DNA of 64,000 nucleotides from Gallionellaceae bacterium (GTDB lineage Bacteria > Pseudomonadota > Gammaproteobacteria > Burkholderiales > Gallionellaceae): positions 1 through 64,000 of the forward strand of contig JAVBYO010000033.1 of the NCBI GenBank assembly GCA_030823955.1, given 5' to 3'. The notes beneath the pieces are model-generated. The model saw only the letters and a list, made by a program, of their open reading frames with translations. It ran no database searches and was not told the origin of the DNA. Below, piece by piece: positions 43,308 through 53,102 of the stretch. The position numbers and the translations under genes are program-made. Within the stretch, counting starts at the first letter, position 1. Each line of letters begins with the position of its first letter.

Positions 43308-43402
43308 TCGCTCCTCGCCTACCGGTTACGGTATGTCTCGTCGCTCGTTGCGCTGCGCCTTGCAGCTTGAGCGCTCGCGACGGTTATTGAAACGCCCATA
43401 AG

Positions 43403-44668
43403 TTACAGCGCCAGTCTGCGCATGTCGGCCAGCACATGTGCGAGGTAAGTGGTGAAGCGCGCGCCCGCGGCACCGTCGATCACGCGGTGGTCGTAAGACA
43501 GCGACAGCGGCAGCATCAGACGCGGCACGAATTCGCCATCTTTCCATACCGGCTTCATGCTGGAGCGCGACACGCCGAGGATGGCCACTTCGGGGGCGTT
43601 GATGATAGGCGTGAACGATGTTCCGCCGATGCCGCCCAGGCTGGAGATGGTGAAGCAACCACCCTGCATGTCGGCGGCGGTGATCTTGAGGTCACGCGCT
43701 TTGGCGCTGACTTCGCCCAGTTCCTTTGCCAGTTGCACGATGCCTTTCTGATCCACGTCGCGTATCACCGGCACCATCAGGCCGTTGGGTGTATCGACCG
43801 CCACGCCGATGTGGATGTATTTCTTCAGCACCAGATTTTCGCCGCTGGCATCCAGTGAAGCGCAGAAATCAGGGAAGTGTTTCAATGTGATCGCGCAGGC
43901 CTTGAGCATGAATGCCAGCGGGGTGATCTTGATGTTCTGTTTGGCATACTCCGCTCCCAGCTCTTTGCGGAATGCTTCCATCTCGCTGATGTCGGCTTCC
44001 TCGAACTGTGTCACGTGCGGGATCATCACCCAGTTGCGGTGCAGATTGGCGCCCGAGATCTTCTTGATGCGTGATAGCGGCTTGCTTTCGACTGCACCGA
44101 ACTTGGCGAAATCGACATCGGGCCAGGGCAGCAGGCCGGGCAGCGCGCTGCCGGTGGAGGCAGTGCCGCTTGCCAGTGATTGTTTGACGAAATTCTGCAC
44201 GTCGTCTTTGGTGACACGGCCTTTTTCTCCGCTGCCTTTGACCTGAGCCAGATTCACGCCGAGCTCGCGTGCGAAACGGCGGATGGAAGGGCTGGCATGG
44301 GCCGTGCCGGATGCCGTGACAGTTGCGGTCGCAGGGGGCGCGGTAGGAGCAGACTTGGGCGCCGGTGCGGCGGGGGCCGCTGCTTGTGGTGCAGACGCGG
44401 CGGCAGGTGCGGCTTGCGGGATCGTTCCGCTCGCTTGCATCGTGACGATCAGCACACCTTCCGTCACTTTGTCGCCGACCTTGACCTTGACCTCTTTGAC
44501 CACGCCATCAAACGGCGCGGGCACGTCCATGGTCGCCTTGTCGGTCTCAAGCGTGATGAGCGCCTGTTCGGCTTTGACGCTGTCGCCTGCTTTCACCGCG
44601 ACTTCGATGACGGGTACGTCTTTGTAATTGCCGATGTCCGGCACCAGCACATTTTTGATTTCAGCCAC
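43403..44668 (-). CDS. aceF: Pyruvate dehydrogenase E2, dihydrolipoamide acetyltransferase
   Basis: The 421-residue E2 contains one N-terminal lipoyl domain with the lipoylated Lys in ETDKATMD (about 44), a Pro/Ala-rich linker (about 80-118), the E3/E1-binding domain ([20 protein letters not shown], about 124-143) and the acetyltransferase domain ending in [16 protein letters not shown], which carries the catalytic His. It transfers acetyl groups to CoA. It has a single lipoyl domain. aceE is 18 nt upstream; no E3 gene (lpd) is adjacent. Confidence 0.96.
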   Translation of the reverse strand: MAEIKNVLVPDIGNYKDVPVIEVAVKAGDSVKAEQALITLETDKATMDVPAPFDGVVKEVKVKVGDKVTEGVLIVTMQASGTIPQAAPAAASAPQAAAPAAPAPKSAPTAPPATATVTASGTAHASPSIRRFARELGVNLAQVKGSGEKGRVTKDDVQNFVKQSLASGTASTGSALPGLLPWPDVDFAKFGAVESKPLSRIKKISGANLHRNWVMIPHVTQFEEADISEMEAFRKELGAEYAKQNIKITPLAFMLKACAITLKHFPDFCASLDASGENLVLKKYIHIGVAVDTPNGLMVPVIRDVDQKGIVQLAKELGEVSAKARDLKITAADMQGGCFTISSLGGIGGTSFTPIINAPEVAILGVSRSSMKPVWKDGEFVPRLMLPLSLSYDHRVIDGAAGARFTTYLAHVLADMRRLAL

Positions 44669-44686
44669 GTTGTTATTCCCCCTGCC

Positions 44687-47332
44687 TTAAACCGTTGTCG
44701 GATTCGGCTTGTCCGGATTGATCTTGTAAAGTTTGATCGCTTTGCTCACTTCGCTCGCGGCGATGCTGCCTTCATCGGCCAGCGCCTTCAGAGCGGCAAC
44801 GGTGACGTAGTAGCGATCCACCTCGAAGAAGCCGCGCAGTTTCTTGCGTGTGTCGGAGCGGCCAAAACCGTCTGTGCCCAGCGTTTTGTAACGTGCTTTG
44901 ACGAACGGACGGATCTGGTCGGCATAGGAGCGGATGTAATCGGTAGCGGCGACCACGGGTGTCTTCGCATCCAGACACGAATCCACATAGCTGGTGCGCG
45001 GTTGGATTTCGGGGTGCAGCGTGTTCCAGCGTTCGCAGTCGATACCGTCGCGGCGCAGTTCGTTGAAGCTGGTCACACTCCACACGTCGGCCGCGATGCC
45101 GAAATCTTTCTCCAGCAGTTCGGCGGCGGCGATCACTTCGCGCAGGATGGTGCCGCTGCCCAGTAATTGCACCTTCGCTTTGGCTTTGCTGCCGCTGAAC
45201 TTGTACATCCCCTTGATGATGCCTGCTTCCGCACCCTTCGGCATGGCCGGGTGGGTGTAGTTCTCGTTCATCACGGTGAGGTAGTAGAACACGTCTTCCT
45301 GTTCCTGATACATGCGGCGCATACCGTCCTGCACGATCACGGCCAGTTCATAAGCGAAGGTCGGGTCGTAAGAGACGCAGTTGGGGATGGTCGCGGCCAT
45401 CAGGTGGCTGTGGCCGTCCTGATGCTGCAAGCCTTCGCCGTTCAGCGTGGTGCGTCCGGCCGTGCCGCCGACCAGGAAGCCGCGCGCGCGCAGGTCGCCC
45501 GCCGCCCAGGCCATGTCGCCGATACGCTGGAAACCGAACATCGAGTAATAGATGTAGAACGGAATCATCGCCACGCCGTGGTTGGCATAAGCGGTGGCCG
45601 CAGCGATCCAGTCGGCCATACCGCCCGCTTCGTTGATGCCTTCCTGCAGGATCTGTCCGGTCTTGTCTTCCTTGTAGAACATCAGCTGGTCGGCATCCTG
45701 CGGGGTGTACAGCTGGCCCACCTGCGAGAAGATGCCGAGCTGGCGGAACATACCTTCCATACCGAAGGTGCGCGATTCGTCCGGCACGATAGGCACGATC
45801 TGTTTGCCGATGGCTTTGTCTTTGACCAATATGCCGAGCAGGCGCACGAAGGCCATGGTGGTGGAGAATTCGCGGTCTTCGCTGGATTTCAGCAGCGCGT
45901 CGAAAGCTTCCAGCGACGGCGTATTGAGCGGATGAGCGACCGGTTCGCGTGCCGGGATAGCGCCCATTTTGCTGCCGCGCTCTTTGAGATATTTCGCTTC
46001 CTGGCTGTCTTCCGCCGGGCGCACGAACGGCAATTTTGGCAGCTGTTCATCCGTCACCGGGATGTTGAAGCGGTCGCGGAATTTACGCAGCGACTCGCCG
46101 TCCATCTTCTTTTGCTGGTGGGTCGGGTTCTGCGCTTCGCCGGAAGAGCCCATGCCGTAACCCTTGATGGTCTTGGCAAGGATCACCGTCGGCTGGCCTT
46201 TGTTCTTGACTGCGGCAGCGTAGGCGGCGAACACTTTGTGCGGATCGTGCCCGCCACGGTTCAGACGCCAGATCTCGTCATCCGACATGTCGGCGACCAG
46301 CTCCAGCAATTCGGGATATTTGCCGAAGAAATGCTGGCGCACATAGGCGCCGTCTTTGGATTTGTAGGTCTGGTATTCACCGTCCACCACCTCTTCCATG
46401 CGCTTGAGCAGCAGACCGCTCTTGTCTTTGGCCAGCAGGCGATCCCATTTGCCGCCCCAGATGACCTTGATGACGTTCCATCCTGCACCGCGGAACACAC
46501 CTTCCAGCTCCTGGATGATCTTGCCGTTGCCGCGCACCGGGCCATCCAGACGTTGCAGGTTGCAGTTGATAACGAAGATCAGGTTGTCCAGTTTCTCGCG
46601 TCCGGCCATGGAGATCGCACCCAGCGATTCCGGTTCGTCGGTCTCGCCGTCGCCAAGGAAGGCCCACACTCTGCGGCCTTCGGTCTTGGCCAGGCCGCGA
46701 TGTTCCAGATAACGCATGAAACGCGCCTGATAGATCGCCATCAGCGGGCCGAGGCCCATGGATACCGTCGGGAATTGCCAGAAATCCGGCATCAGCCACG
46801 GATGCGGATAGGAAGACAGGCCGTCACCATCGACCTCCTGACGGAACTTGTAGAGCTGTTCTTCAGACAGGCGACCTTCGAGGAAGGCGCGCGCGTAGAT
46901 ACCGGGAGACGAGTGGCCCTGGATATAGACCAAGTCGCCGCCGTGATCTTTGGTGGCGCCGTGGAAGAAGTGGTTGAAGCCCACATCATATAAAGTCGCT
47001 GCCGATGCAAAGCTGGCAATATGGCCGCCCAATTCGGAAGATTCCTTGTTGGCGTTGAGCACGATGGCCATCGCATTCCAGCGCATCAGTGCGCGGATGC
47101 GGTGTTCCAGCTCCAGATTGCCGGTGGAGCGCTGCTCTTTGTCCAGCGGGATGGTATTGAGATAAGGTGTCGTCGCGCTGACCGGCATGTCGTCGCCGGC
47201 CAGTCGTGCGTGGTGGATCAGCTGGTCCAGCAGGAAATGGGCGCGTGCTGCGCCTTCTTTTTCCAGTACGGACTGGAGGGACTCCAGCCATTCCTGCGTT
47301 TCCTGCGGATCGTAATCGGGTAAGTTCGCCAT
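44687..47332 (-). CDS. aceE: Pyruvate dehydrogenase E1, homodimeric
   Basis: This 881-residue protein is the gammaproteobacterial/betaproteobacterial homodimeric E1. The thiamine diphosphate motif runs from GDGETDEPES to NCNLQRLDG (about 230-263), and HGHSSPGIYARAFLEG near the N-terminus is typical. It decarboxylates pyruvate and acetylates the lipoyl group of AceF. It lies in a same-strand run ilvA-tfoX-fau-aceE-aceF. Confidence 0.97.
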   Translation of the reverse strand: MANLPDYDPQETQEWLESLQSVLEKEGAARAHFLLDQLIHHARLAGDDMPVSATTPYLNTIPLDKEQRSTGNLELEHRIRALMRWNAMAIVLNANKESSELGGHIASFASAATLYDVGFNHFFHGATKDHGGDLVYIQGHSSPGIYARAFLEGRLSEEQLYKFRQEVDGDGLSSYPHPWLMPDFWQFPTVSMGLGPLMAIYQARFMRYLEHRGLAKTEGRRVWAFLGDGETDEPESLGAISMAGREKLDNLIFVINCNLQRLDGPVRGNGKIIQELEGVFRGAGWNVIKVIWGGKWDRLLAKDKSGLLLKRMEEVVDGEYQTYKSKDGAYVRQHFFGKYPELLELVADMSDDEIWRLNRGGHDPHKVFAAYAAAVKNKGQPTVILAKTIKGYGMGSSGEAQNPTHQQKKMDGESLRKFRDRFNIPVTDEQLPKLPFVRPAEDSQEAKYLKERGSKMGAIPAREPVAHPLNTPSLEAFDALLKSSEDREFSTTMAFVRLLGILVKDKAIGKQIVPIVPDESRTFGMEGMFRQLGIFSQVGQLYTPQDADQLMFYKEDKTGQILQEGINEAGGMADWIAAATAYANHGVAMIPFYIYYSMFGFQRIGDMAWAAGDLRARGFLVGGTAGRTTLNGEGLQHQDGHSHLMAATIPNCVSYDPTFAYELAVIVQDGMRRMYQEQEDVFYYLTVMNENYTHPAMPKGAEAGIIKGMYKFSGSKAKAKVQLLGSGTILREVIAAAELLEKDFGIAADVWSVTSFNELRRDGIDCERWNTLHPEIQPRTSYVDSCLDAKTPVVAATDYIRSYADQIRPFVKARYKTLGTDGFGRSDTRKKLRGFFEVDRYYVTVAALKALADEGSIAASEVSKAIKLYKINPDKPNPTTV

Positions 47333-47360
47333 CGTTCTCTCTACTCTCTATCGCTAAAAA

Positions 47361-47975
47361 TCATTCCGGATATCCCGGTACATTTCGATCCCCGCAGCGG
47401 ATCGTCTCTTGTTCGGTGACCAGCCATCCCACTTTGCGGTCGGTCGCCTCTTGCGGAATGTGTTCAACCACTTGCATGGCAAAGGCGGCAGCCGCCAATA
47501 CCGGCTGATGCGGCAGCCGCGCCAGCAGCTTGTCGTAAAACCCGCCGCCATAACCCAAGCGCGCGCCGTCGCGTCCGAATGCCACCCCCGGCAGAAGGAT
47601 GAAGCCGATGGCGGACAGGTCGGTCACCTTTGGGCATCGCTCGGCAAGCGGCTCCGGAATCTCCCAAGTCCCCGGCGCGACATCCCGCGCCAGATTCATG
47701 ACGCGGTACACATCCAGTTGTTTCGTCTCCCGGTTCACTTTGGGCAACAACACCTGTTTGCCATCGTGCAGCGCCTGCTGCACGAACAGCGTTGCCGCGA
47801 ACTCCGCGCCGAAATTCATATACGCCAGAATTGTTGCAGCCGTGCGATAGGCCTCCAATCCGGCGAGGCGCTGCGCGATCTCCCCGCTCAGGCGCGCCCG
47901 TTCCACGTCCGCCATGTTCGAGCGGGCGGCGATTATACTTTGCCGGAGTGCCAGCTTCCTAGCTTGGACGTCCAT
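47361..47975 (-). CDS. fau: 5-formyltetrahydrofolate cyclo-ligase
   Basis: The start is the ATG at 47975, overlapping the preceding stop (TAATG); 204 residues. The C-terminal LGYGGGFYDKLLARL (about 143-157) is the folate/ATP-binding signature, and PKVNRETKQLDVYRV lies in the middle. It converts 5-formyl-THF to methenyl-THF. The extended start at 47999 is not supported. Confidence 0.92.
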   Translation of the reverse strand: MDVQARKLALRQSIIAARSNMADVERARLSGEIAQRLAGLEAYRTAATILAYMNFGAEFAATLFVQQALHDGKQVLLPKVNRETKQLDVYRVMNLARDVAPGTWEIPEPLAERCPKVTDLSAIGFILLPGVAFGRDGARLGYGGGFYDKLLARLPHQPVLAAAAFAMQVVEHIPQEATDRKVGWLVTEQETIRCGDRNVPGYPE

Positions 47976-48277
47976 TAGCGCACCGCCTTTTCTGCCCAAA
48001 AGCGCAAACGTCCGCTATCTTCCAGAATATCGACGGGAACTTCGCGGTAATTCTTTAAAACCTGCTTTTCGGAAGGTGCAAAAACAGCCGCCCCATATTC
48101 CAGATATTCGGCCAAAGTGGCGGGATTCGTCTTGAAATAGAGGCGACCATCGAACAGGATGGCAAAGAACACCTCACCGCAATACAGGCCATAACCGCCG
48201 AACATTCGTTTGCAGCGCAGGCCGGGAAGGGGGGCGAGTTGTTCCAGGATGAAGTCACGGAAAGAATCCGTACTCAC
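47975..48277 (-). CDS. TfoX/Sxy N-terminal-domain protein
   Basis: A 100-residue protein made of the TfoX N-terminal domain alone: KRMFGGYGLYCGEVFFAILF (about 23-42) and GRLYFKTNPATLAEY. Full Sxy/TfoX activates competence genes; short single-domain forms are common and of uncertain role. A separate HhH protein with similarity to the TfoX C-terminal half is encoded at 35911-36210. Lies between ilvA and fau. Confidence 0.88.
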   Translation of the reverse strand: MSTDSFRDFILEQLAPLPGLRCKRMFGGYGLYCGEVFFAILFDGRLYFKTNPATLAEYLEYGAAVFAPSEKQVLKNYREVPVDILEDSGRLRFWAEKAVR

Positions 48278-48284
48278 TGTAGTC

Positions 48285-49802
48285 TCATCCCAAGAATAGC
48301 TTGTATGCCGGGTTGCTGCTCTCGTCCCAATAGGGGTAGCCGAGCGTGTCGAGGAACTGCTTCAGCTCTTTTTTATCCTTGGGCGGGACTTGCATGCCGA
48401 CCAGTACACGGCCGTAGTCCGCGCCGTGGTTGCGGTAGTGGAACAGGCTGATGTTCCAGTTGTGGTTCATGCTGTTGAGGAAGTTCATCAGTGCGCCGGG
48501 GCGTTCGGGGAACTCGAAGCGGTACATGATCTCGTCTTTGGCCTCCGGTGCGCGGCCACCGACCAGGTGGCGCAGATGCAGTTTGGCCATTTCGTTGTCG
48601 GTGAGGTCGAGTGTGCGCAGGTGGTGCTTCTCCAGCGTGGCGAGCAGTTTCTCCGTTTCCGACGGGTCGCGCACCTGTACGCCCAGGAACACTTGCGCCT
48701 CACTCGGGTCGGCATAACGGTAGTTGAACTCGGTGATGTTACGGCTGCCCAGCAGCGCGCAGAATTTGCGGAAGCTGCCCGGTGTTTCGGGGATGGTGAC
48801 GGCCAGAATGGCTTCGCGTTTTTCGCCGATCTCGGCACGTTCCGCGACGAAGCGCAGGCGGTCGAAGTTCATGTTCGCGCCGCAGGCGACGGGGATCAGC
48901 GTCTGGTCTTTCAGTTTCTCGCGCTTGGCATACAGCTTGGCCCCGGCCACGGCGAGTGCGCCCGCCGGTTCGAGGATGGAGCGGGTATCCTGGAACACGT
49001 CCTTGATGGCGGCGCACACCGCATCGGTGTCCACCAGAATCACTTCATCGACATATTGTTTGCACACACGGAAGGTTTCTTCGCCAACCAGTTTGACCGC
49101 TGTGCCGTCGGAAAACAGGCCGACATCGTTCAGCGTAACGCGCTTTTTCGCCTGAAGCGAGCGGTACATGGCGTCCGAGTCGGTGGTCTGCACACCGATG
49201 ACTTTGATATCCGGGCGTACCTGTTTGACGTAAGCCGCCACACCCGCGATCAGCCCGCCGCCGCCGATGGCGCAGAAAATGGCGTGGATGGGTGCCTGAT
49301 GCTGGCGCAGGATCTCCATCGCGATGGTGCCTTGTCCGGCGATGACATCCGGGTCGTCGAAGGGGTGGACGAAGGTGAGGTCGTTTTGCTTGCCCAGCGT
49401 CAGTGCATGGTCGTAGGCATCGTTGTAGCTGCTGCCGTGCAGCACGATCTCTATCGAGCGTTTGCCGAAATGACGCACCGCGTCGATCTTCACCTGCGGC
49501 GTGGTGGTGGGCATCACGATGGTGGCTTTGCAGCCCAGACGGTGCGCGCTGAGCGCCACACCCTGCGCATGGTTGCCCGCCGAGGCGGCGATGACGCCGC
49601 GTTTGAGCTGTTCCGGGGTGAGTTGCGCCATCTTGTTGTAGGCGCCGCGCAGCTTGAACGAGAACACCGGCTGCATGTCTTCGCGTTTGAACAACACGTT
49701 GTTGCCGATGCGGGCGGAAAGATTGGGCGCGTGTTCCAGCGGGCTTTCGATGGCCACGTCATAGACGCGGGCGGTGAGGATGCGCTTCAGATAGTTTTGC
49801 AT
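48285..49802 (-). CDS. ilvA: Threonine ammonia-lyase, biosynthetic
   Basis: Starting at the ATG at 49802 the product has 505 residues. PLP lysine lies in PVFSFKLRGAYNKM (about 46-59), the phosphate loop is GGGGLIAGVAAY, and two ACT-like regulatory repeats occupy the last 170 residues (FPERPGALMNFL in the second). It deaminates threonine to 2-oxobutanoate for isoleucine and is expected to be inhibited by isoleucine. Its reactive aminoacrylate by-product is the substrate of RidA. An in-frame TTG 33 nt upstream is unlikely. Confidence 0.95.
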   Translation of the reverse strand: MQNYLKRILTARVYDVAIESPLEHAPNLSARIGNNVLFKREDMQPVFSFKLRGAYNKMAQLTPEQLKRGVIAASAGNHAQGVALSAHRLGCKATIVMPTTTPQVKIDAVRHFGKRSIEIVLHGSSYNDAYDHALTLGKQNDLTFVHPFDDPDVIAGQGTIAMEILRQHQAPIHAIFCAIGGGGLIAGVAAYVKQVRPDIKVIGVQTTDSDAMYRSLQAKKRVTLNDVGLFSDGTAVKLVGEETFRVCKQYVDEVILVDTDAVCAAIKDVFQDTRSILEPAGALAVAGAKLYAKREKLKDQTLIPVACGANMNFDRLRFVAERAEIGEKREAILAVTIPETPGSFRKFCALLGSRNITEFNYRYADPSEAQVFLGVQVRDPSETEKLLATLEKHHLRTLDLTDNEMAKLHLRHLVGGRAPEAKDEIMYRFEFPERPGALMNFLNSMNHNWNISLFHYRNHGADYGRVLVGMQVPPKDKKELKQFLDTLGYPYWDESSNPAYKLFLG

Positions 49803-49893
49803 GGTTCTCGGTAGGATAGTATGTCTCTCGCCCAAGATTAGCAGGAATGGGAGCGAATCCCCAAGGGTTTTGATGCGCGGGGCGGCGCGCGCT

Positions 49894-51195
49894 TTATAAA
49901 TCGAAGAAGCAGATACGGTTGCGCCCGGTTTCTTTTGCGCGATACATCGATGAGTCGGCGCGTTTGATGAGCTCCTCCGGCTCGATATCGTGATTGATGA
50001 ATAATGCGACCCCGATGCTTGCCGTGCAATGATGCATGATCTGGCGGGCGGCCTCTTCGTTCTTCGGGGGGATGTCCAGATAATAGGGGTCGGCTAGCGT
50101 GGAACGTATCTTTTCCGCCACGATGCCGGCCTGGGAAAGCGAGGTTTCCTTTTCTATCGTCAGCTCGCTCAACATGACGATGAATTCATCGCCGCCAAAA
50201 CGTGCAACCGTATCGGTCTCGCGCATGCAGCTACTGATGCGTTTAGCCACTTCGATCAGCAGCCGGTCTCCGACATCGTGGCCGTGCAGATCATTCAGCG
50301 GTTTGAAATTGTCCAGGTCGATGAACATCAGTGCGGCATAACGTCCGCTACGTTTTCCGGCTGACATGGCTTGTCTCAGGCGGTCGAGCAATAAGCGACG
50401 GTTGGGAAGTGAGGTCAGCGTATCGTAAAAAGCCAGATTGCGGATCTGTCGCTCTTGTTGGCTGAGTGAGTTCAGCATGCGATCCAGATGGCGCGCGAGC
50501 ACGCCGATCTCGTCCTCGCGCGCCATATCCGCGCGCAGGTCGGCCTGCCCGCCTTCCACTTTGGAGGCGACCTGCATCAGATGGTTAAGGCCGGAAGTCA
50601 GTCTGTGTGCCAGTAGCAGCGCGACAAGCAGGATGGTCAGGATGGCGAGCAGCATGAACTCCAGCCAGGAGTTGCGTAGCGCGGCCAGATTGGCCTTGGC
50701 CGAATCTCGGGTCATTTCGACGCGCAACCAGCCCAGCCGTTGTCCGCCCGAAACGACCGGATGGGCGACGTTGATGTGATCTGTTTGGTCGGACAGGATG
50801 AGCGCATCCATGGAGGTCGATGCCAGCATGTCACGGTTCAGCGGGTCGGTCACGAAAAAGCCGATCTCTACCGGGTTGGTCGAGGCGAGAACTTCGCCGC
50901 GCGGCGTCACGAAATAAGCGCGCTGCAAGTCGGGAGTCCTGGCGAATCCCTGCACGACCTCCTGTAGTCCGACCAGATCGTTGGCGATCGCCCACGAGGT
51001 GCTTGCGCTGGCCAGTGCATGAGCCAGCGAGAGTGCGCGCTCCTCACCGAAGCGGTACATGAAATCGCGCTGCTGTCCGAGCAGGAAATGCCCGAATCCC
51101 AGCAGTAGCAGAAGTGATGCGAGGCCGAAACCGGCAATCAGTTGCCGCCGGATGGATTGACGCCAGAATCCGCAGATTGTTGACCAGAGTTTCAT
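49894..51195 (-). CDS. Membrane diguanylate cyclase paired with a PhnD-like lipoprotein
   Basis: The 433 residues contain a first membrane helix (about 20-40), an extracytoplasmic sensor of about 135 residues, a second helix (about 178-200), HAMP (200-252) and a GGDEF domain (260-430). ARFGGDEFIVML is intact and preceded by RETD, an RxxD inhibition site. It should make cyclic di-GMP. The gene starts 4 nt after a PhnD-like periplasmic-binding lipoprotein, suggesting that the binding protein presents a ligand to this sensor, in the manner of NspS-MbaA in Vibrio; this is inference. Confidence 0.9.
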   Translation of the reverse strand: MKLWSTICGFWRQSIRRQLIAGFGLASLLLLLGFGHFLLGQQRDFMYRFGEERALSLAHALASASTSWAIANDLVGLQEVVQGFARTPDLQRAYFVTPRGEVLASTNPVEIGFFVTDPLNRDMLASTSMDALILSDQTDHINVAHPVVSGGQRLGWLRVEMTRDSAKANLAALRNSWLEFMLLAILTILLVALLLAHRLTSGLNHLMQVASKVEGGQADLRADMAREDEIGVLARHLDRMLNSLSQQERQIRNLAFYDTLTSLPNRRLLLDRLRQAMSAGKRSGRYAALMFIDLDNFKPLNDLHGHDVGDRLLIEVAKRISSCMRETDTVARFGGDEFIVMLSELTIEKETSLSQAGIVAEKIRSTLADPYYLDIPPKNEEAARQIMHHCTASIGVALFINHDIEPEELIKRADSSMYRAKETGRNRICFFDL

Positions 51196-51199
51196 GAGG

Positions 51200-52105
51200 T
51201 CAATATTCGATGTGCCGCACCGTGGCGGAAAACTCGTTGAGATATTCGATCACCGGCTGATAGGTCGCATCGGAGGCGGCCTCGAATCTGGAGATCGGCA
51301 GGCGCGCCAGCATCTCGCGGCCTTGTGCATGGGTGTTCAGATCAAACAACTGGGTCGCGAAGCTGGCAACCAGTTCGGGGGCGATGTCCTTGCGGGCGAC
51401 CCAGCCGTTATTGGGAAGTGTGCCGGTTTGCCATTTGATTTCGAGCTGCTGCGCCAGTTCGGGGTTCTCTTTGCTGAAAATCTTCCACGGTACCGGCCAA
51501 GTGGCGGCGGCGGCGACATGGCCGCGCAACACGTTCATGATGGAAGATTCCTGCGAACCCACATACAGGTTTTCGATGTCCCGGTTCACGTCGAGGCCGT
51601 GGGTGTGCAGGTAATGTTGCGGCATCATGGTGGCGGCCAATGCGGTGGCCGCCGGATAGGCGACCTTCTTGCCTTTGAGGTCGGTCACTTTCTGGATGCC
51701 ACTGTCCTTGCGCACCAGGATGATGCCGCGAAAGTCGTCGTCGTCCCCCATCTTGCCGAACACGCGGTAGCCGTGTTTGAGCGAACGCACGGTCTGGTAG
51801 GGGTTGGGCATGGCGAAATCGAAATGCCCGCTGTACAGCTTCTTGTCGAACTCGTCGTAGTTGCGCGAGGCTTCCAGCTTGAAAGTCGAGCCGGGAATAT
51901 GGGTTTCGATGTGTTTGATGATGGGAGAATAAACCTCGAATAGCCGTTTCGGATTGTGCAGGGGATGGATGCCGACCACGTACACCCGGCTGTCGTTTGC
52001 CGGGCGGGCGCTGAATTCGGGTTGCAGCGGGGCTTGTTCTTGCCCGCCGCAACCCGCGATCAGGGCTGCTACGAGTAACGCGAGCCATCGTTTGCTTGTT
52101 TGCAC
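51200..52105 (-). CDS. PhnD-like phosphate/phosphonate-type substrate-binding lipoprotein
   Basis: The GTG at 52105 follows AAAGGA; 301 residues with a lipoprotein signal (LAGC-type box, Cys19 in IAGCGG). The type II periplasmic-binding fold has the PhnD-family features VVGIHPLHNPKRLFEVYSPI, FAMPNPYQTVRSLKHG and the VKDLKGKKVAYP-like segment VTDLKGKKVAYPAATALA. No ABC permease or ATPase gene is adjacent; the only partner is the diguanylate cyclase 4 nt downstream. It may thus be a sensory subunit and not part of a transporter. Ligand unknown; phosphate-like oxyanions are possible. Confidence 0.85.
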   Translation of the reverse strand: MQTSKRWLALLVAALIAGCGGQEQAPLQPEFSARPANDSRVYVVGIHPLHNPKRLFEVYSPIIKHIETHIPGSTFKLEASRNYDEFDKKLYSGHFDFAMPNPYQTVRSLKHGYRVFGKMGDDDDFRGIILVRKDSGIQKVTDLKGKKVAYPAATALAATMMPQHYLHTHGLDVNRDIENLYVGSQESSIMNVLRGHVAAAATWPVPWKIFSKENPELAQQLEIKWQTGTLPNNGWVARKDIAPELVASFATQLFDLNTHAQGREMLARLPISRFEAASDATYQPVIEYLNEFSATVRHIEY

Positions 52106-52262
52106 CCGCAGTCCTTTCCCCGTCGGTTCGTCGATGAATCATTTCGTGGTGCAAGCATATCAATTCCAACTTTGAATGGGAAATTTCCCGCCACGGTTCC
52201 TTAATTCACGAATTCCTGCAATAATCGAAGCAGGAAAACGATATTACTGAATCGGAAAAAAG

Positions 52263-52928
52263 ATGGCGATGACACAGGATGATTTGAAACGCGCGGTGGC
52301 CCAGGCTGCGATCGCGCATGTACCGGCGGATTGTATCGTCGGGGTGGGTACAGGCTCGACGGCGAACTTCTTCATCGACGAACTGGCCAAGATCAAGCAC
52401 AAGCTGCGCGGTGCCGTTGCCAGCTCGGAAGCTTCCGCCAAGCGTTTGCAGGGCCACGGCATCGAAGTGGTTTCGCTGAACGAGGCGGGAGAGTTGCCGG
52501 TGTATGTGGACGGTGCGGATGAGATCACGCGCCATTTGCACATGGTCAAAGGCGGCGGCGGGGCACTGACGCGCGAGAAGATCGTGGCAGCGGCCAGCAA
52601 AAAATTCGTGTGTGTGTGCGATGCGAGCAAACTGGTGGATGTGCTGGGCAAGTTCCCGTTGCCTATCGAGGTGATCCCGATGGCGCGCAGCTACATCGCG
52701 CGCGAAGTGGTCAAGCTGGGCGGTCATCCCAAATTGCGCGAGGGCTTCACCACCGACAACGGCAACATCATCCTGGATGTGCATGGTTTGCAGATACTCA
52801 ACCCGGTCGAACTGGAAACGGCGCTGAATCATCTGCCGGGTGTCGTCACCAACGGACTGTTCGCGCGCCGTGGCGCCGACGTGTTGCTGCTGGGTACGCC
52901 GGACGGGGTGCAGACGATCACCCTGTGA
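52263..52928 (+). CDS. rpiA: Ribose-5-phosphate isomerase A
   Basis: The 221-residue protein has [17 protein letters not shown] (about 22-38), the catalytic region [21 protein letters not shown] (in part; Asp about 83, Lys about 96) and GNIILDVHG. It interconverts ribose 5-phosphate and ribulose 5-phosphate. Monocistronic; followed by a GGGAAGGG repeat. Confidence 0.96.
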   Translation: MAMTQDDLKRAVAQAAIAHVPADCIVGVGTGSTANFFIDELAKIKHKLRGAVASSEASAKRLQGHGIEVVSLNEAGELPVYVDGADEITRHLHMVKGGGGALTREKIVAAASKKFVCVCDASKLVDVLGKFPLPIEVIPMARSYIAREVVKLGGHPKLREGFTTDNGNIILDVHGLQILNPVELETALNHLPGVVTNGLFARRGADVLLLGTPDGVQTITL

Positions 52929-52934
52929 AAATTC

Positions 52935-53023
52935 GGGGAAGGGTGAAGAGGGAAGGGAGAAGGGTGGAGCTGCGGGCCGTTCGGGGTTTTCCCCTTCCCC
53001 ATTTACCCTTCTCTCTTCCCCTT
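52935..53023. repeat. Hairpin repeat rich in GGGAAGGG, second copy
   Basis: Arms at 52935-52965 (GGGGAAGGGTGAAGAGGG start) and 52987-53023 (TTTCCCCTTCCCC, ACCCTTCTCTCTTCC) are complementary and resemble the element at 41694-41791. It lies between rpiA and phoU and may end rpiA transcription. Confidence 0.7.
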
Positions 53024-53102
53024 GTTGTAACAAGTTGTAACAAAAAATTCATGGTGCGCCAGTAACATAGTCAGACCGCCACATACTCTCTAAGGAACAG
53101 AC

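Noticed and set aside
45167-46993. 608-codon open frame antisense to aceE
   Set aside because: Composition (His, Arg, Val rich) and lack of motifs mark it as a shadow of aceE, whose TPP motif and length are certain.
48390-49814. 474-codon open frame antisense to ilvA
   Set aside because: Shadow of ilvA; no ribosome-binding site or domain.
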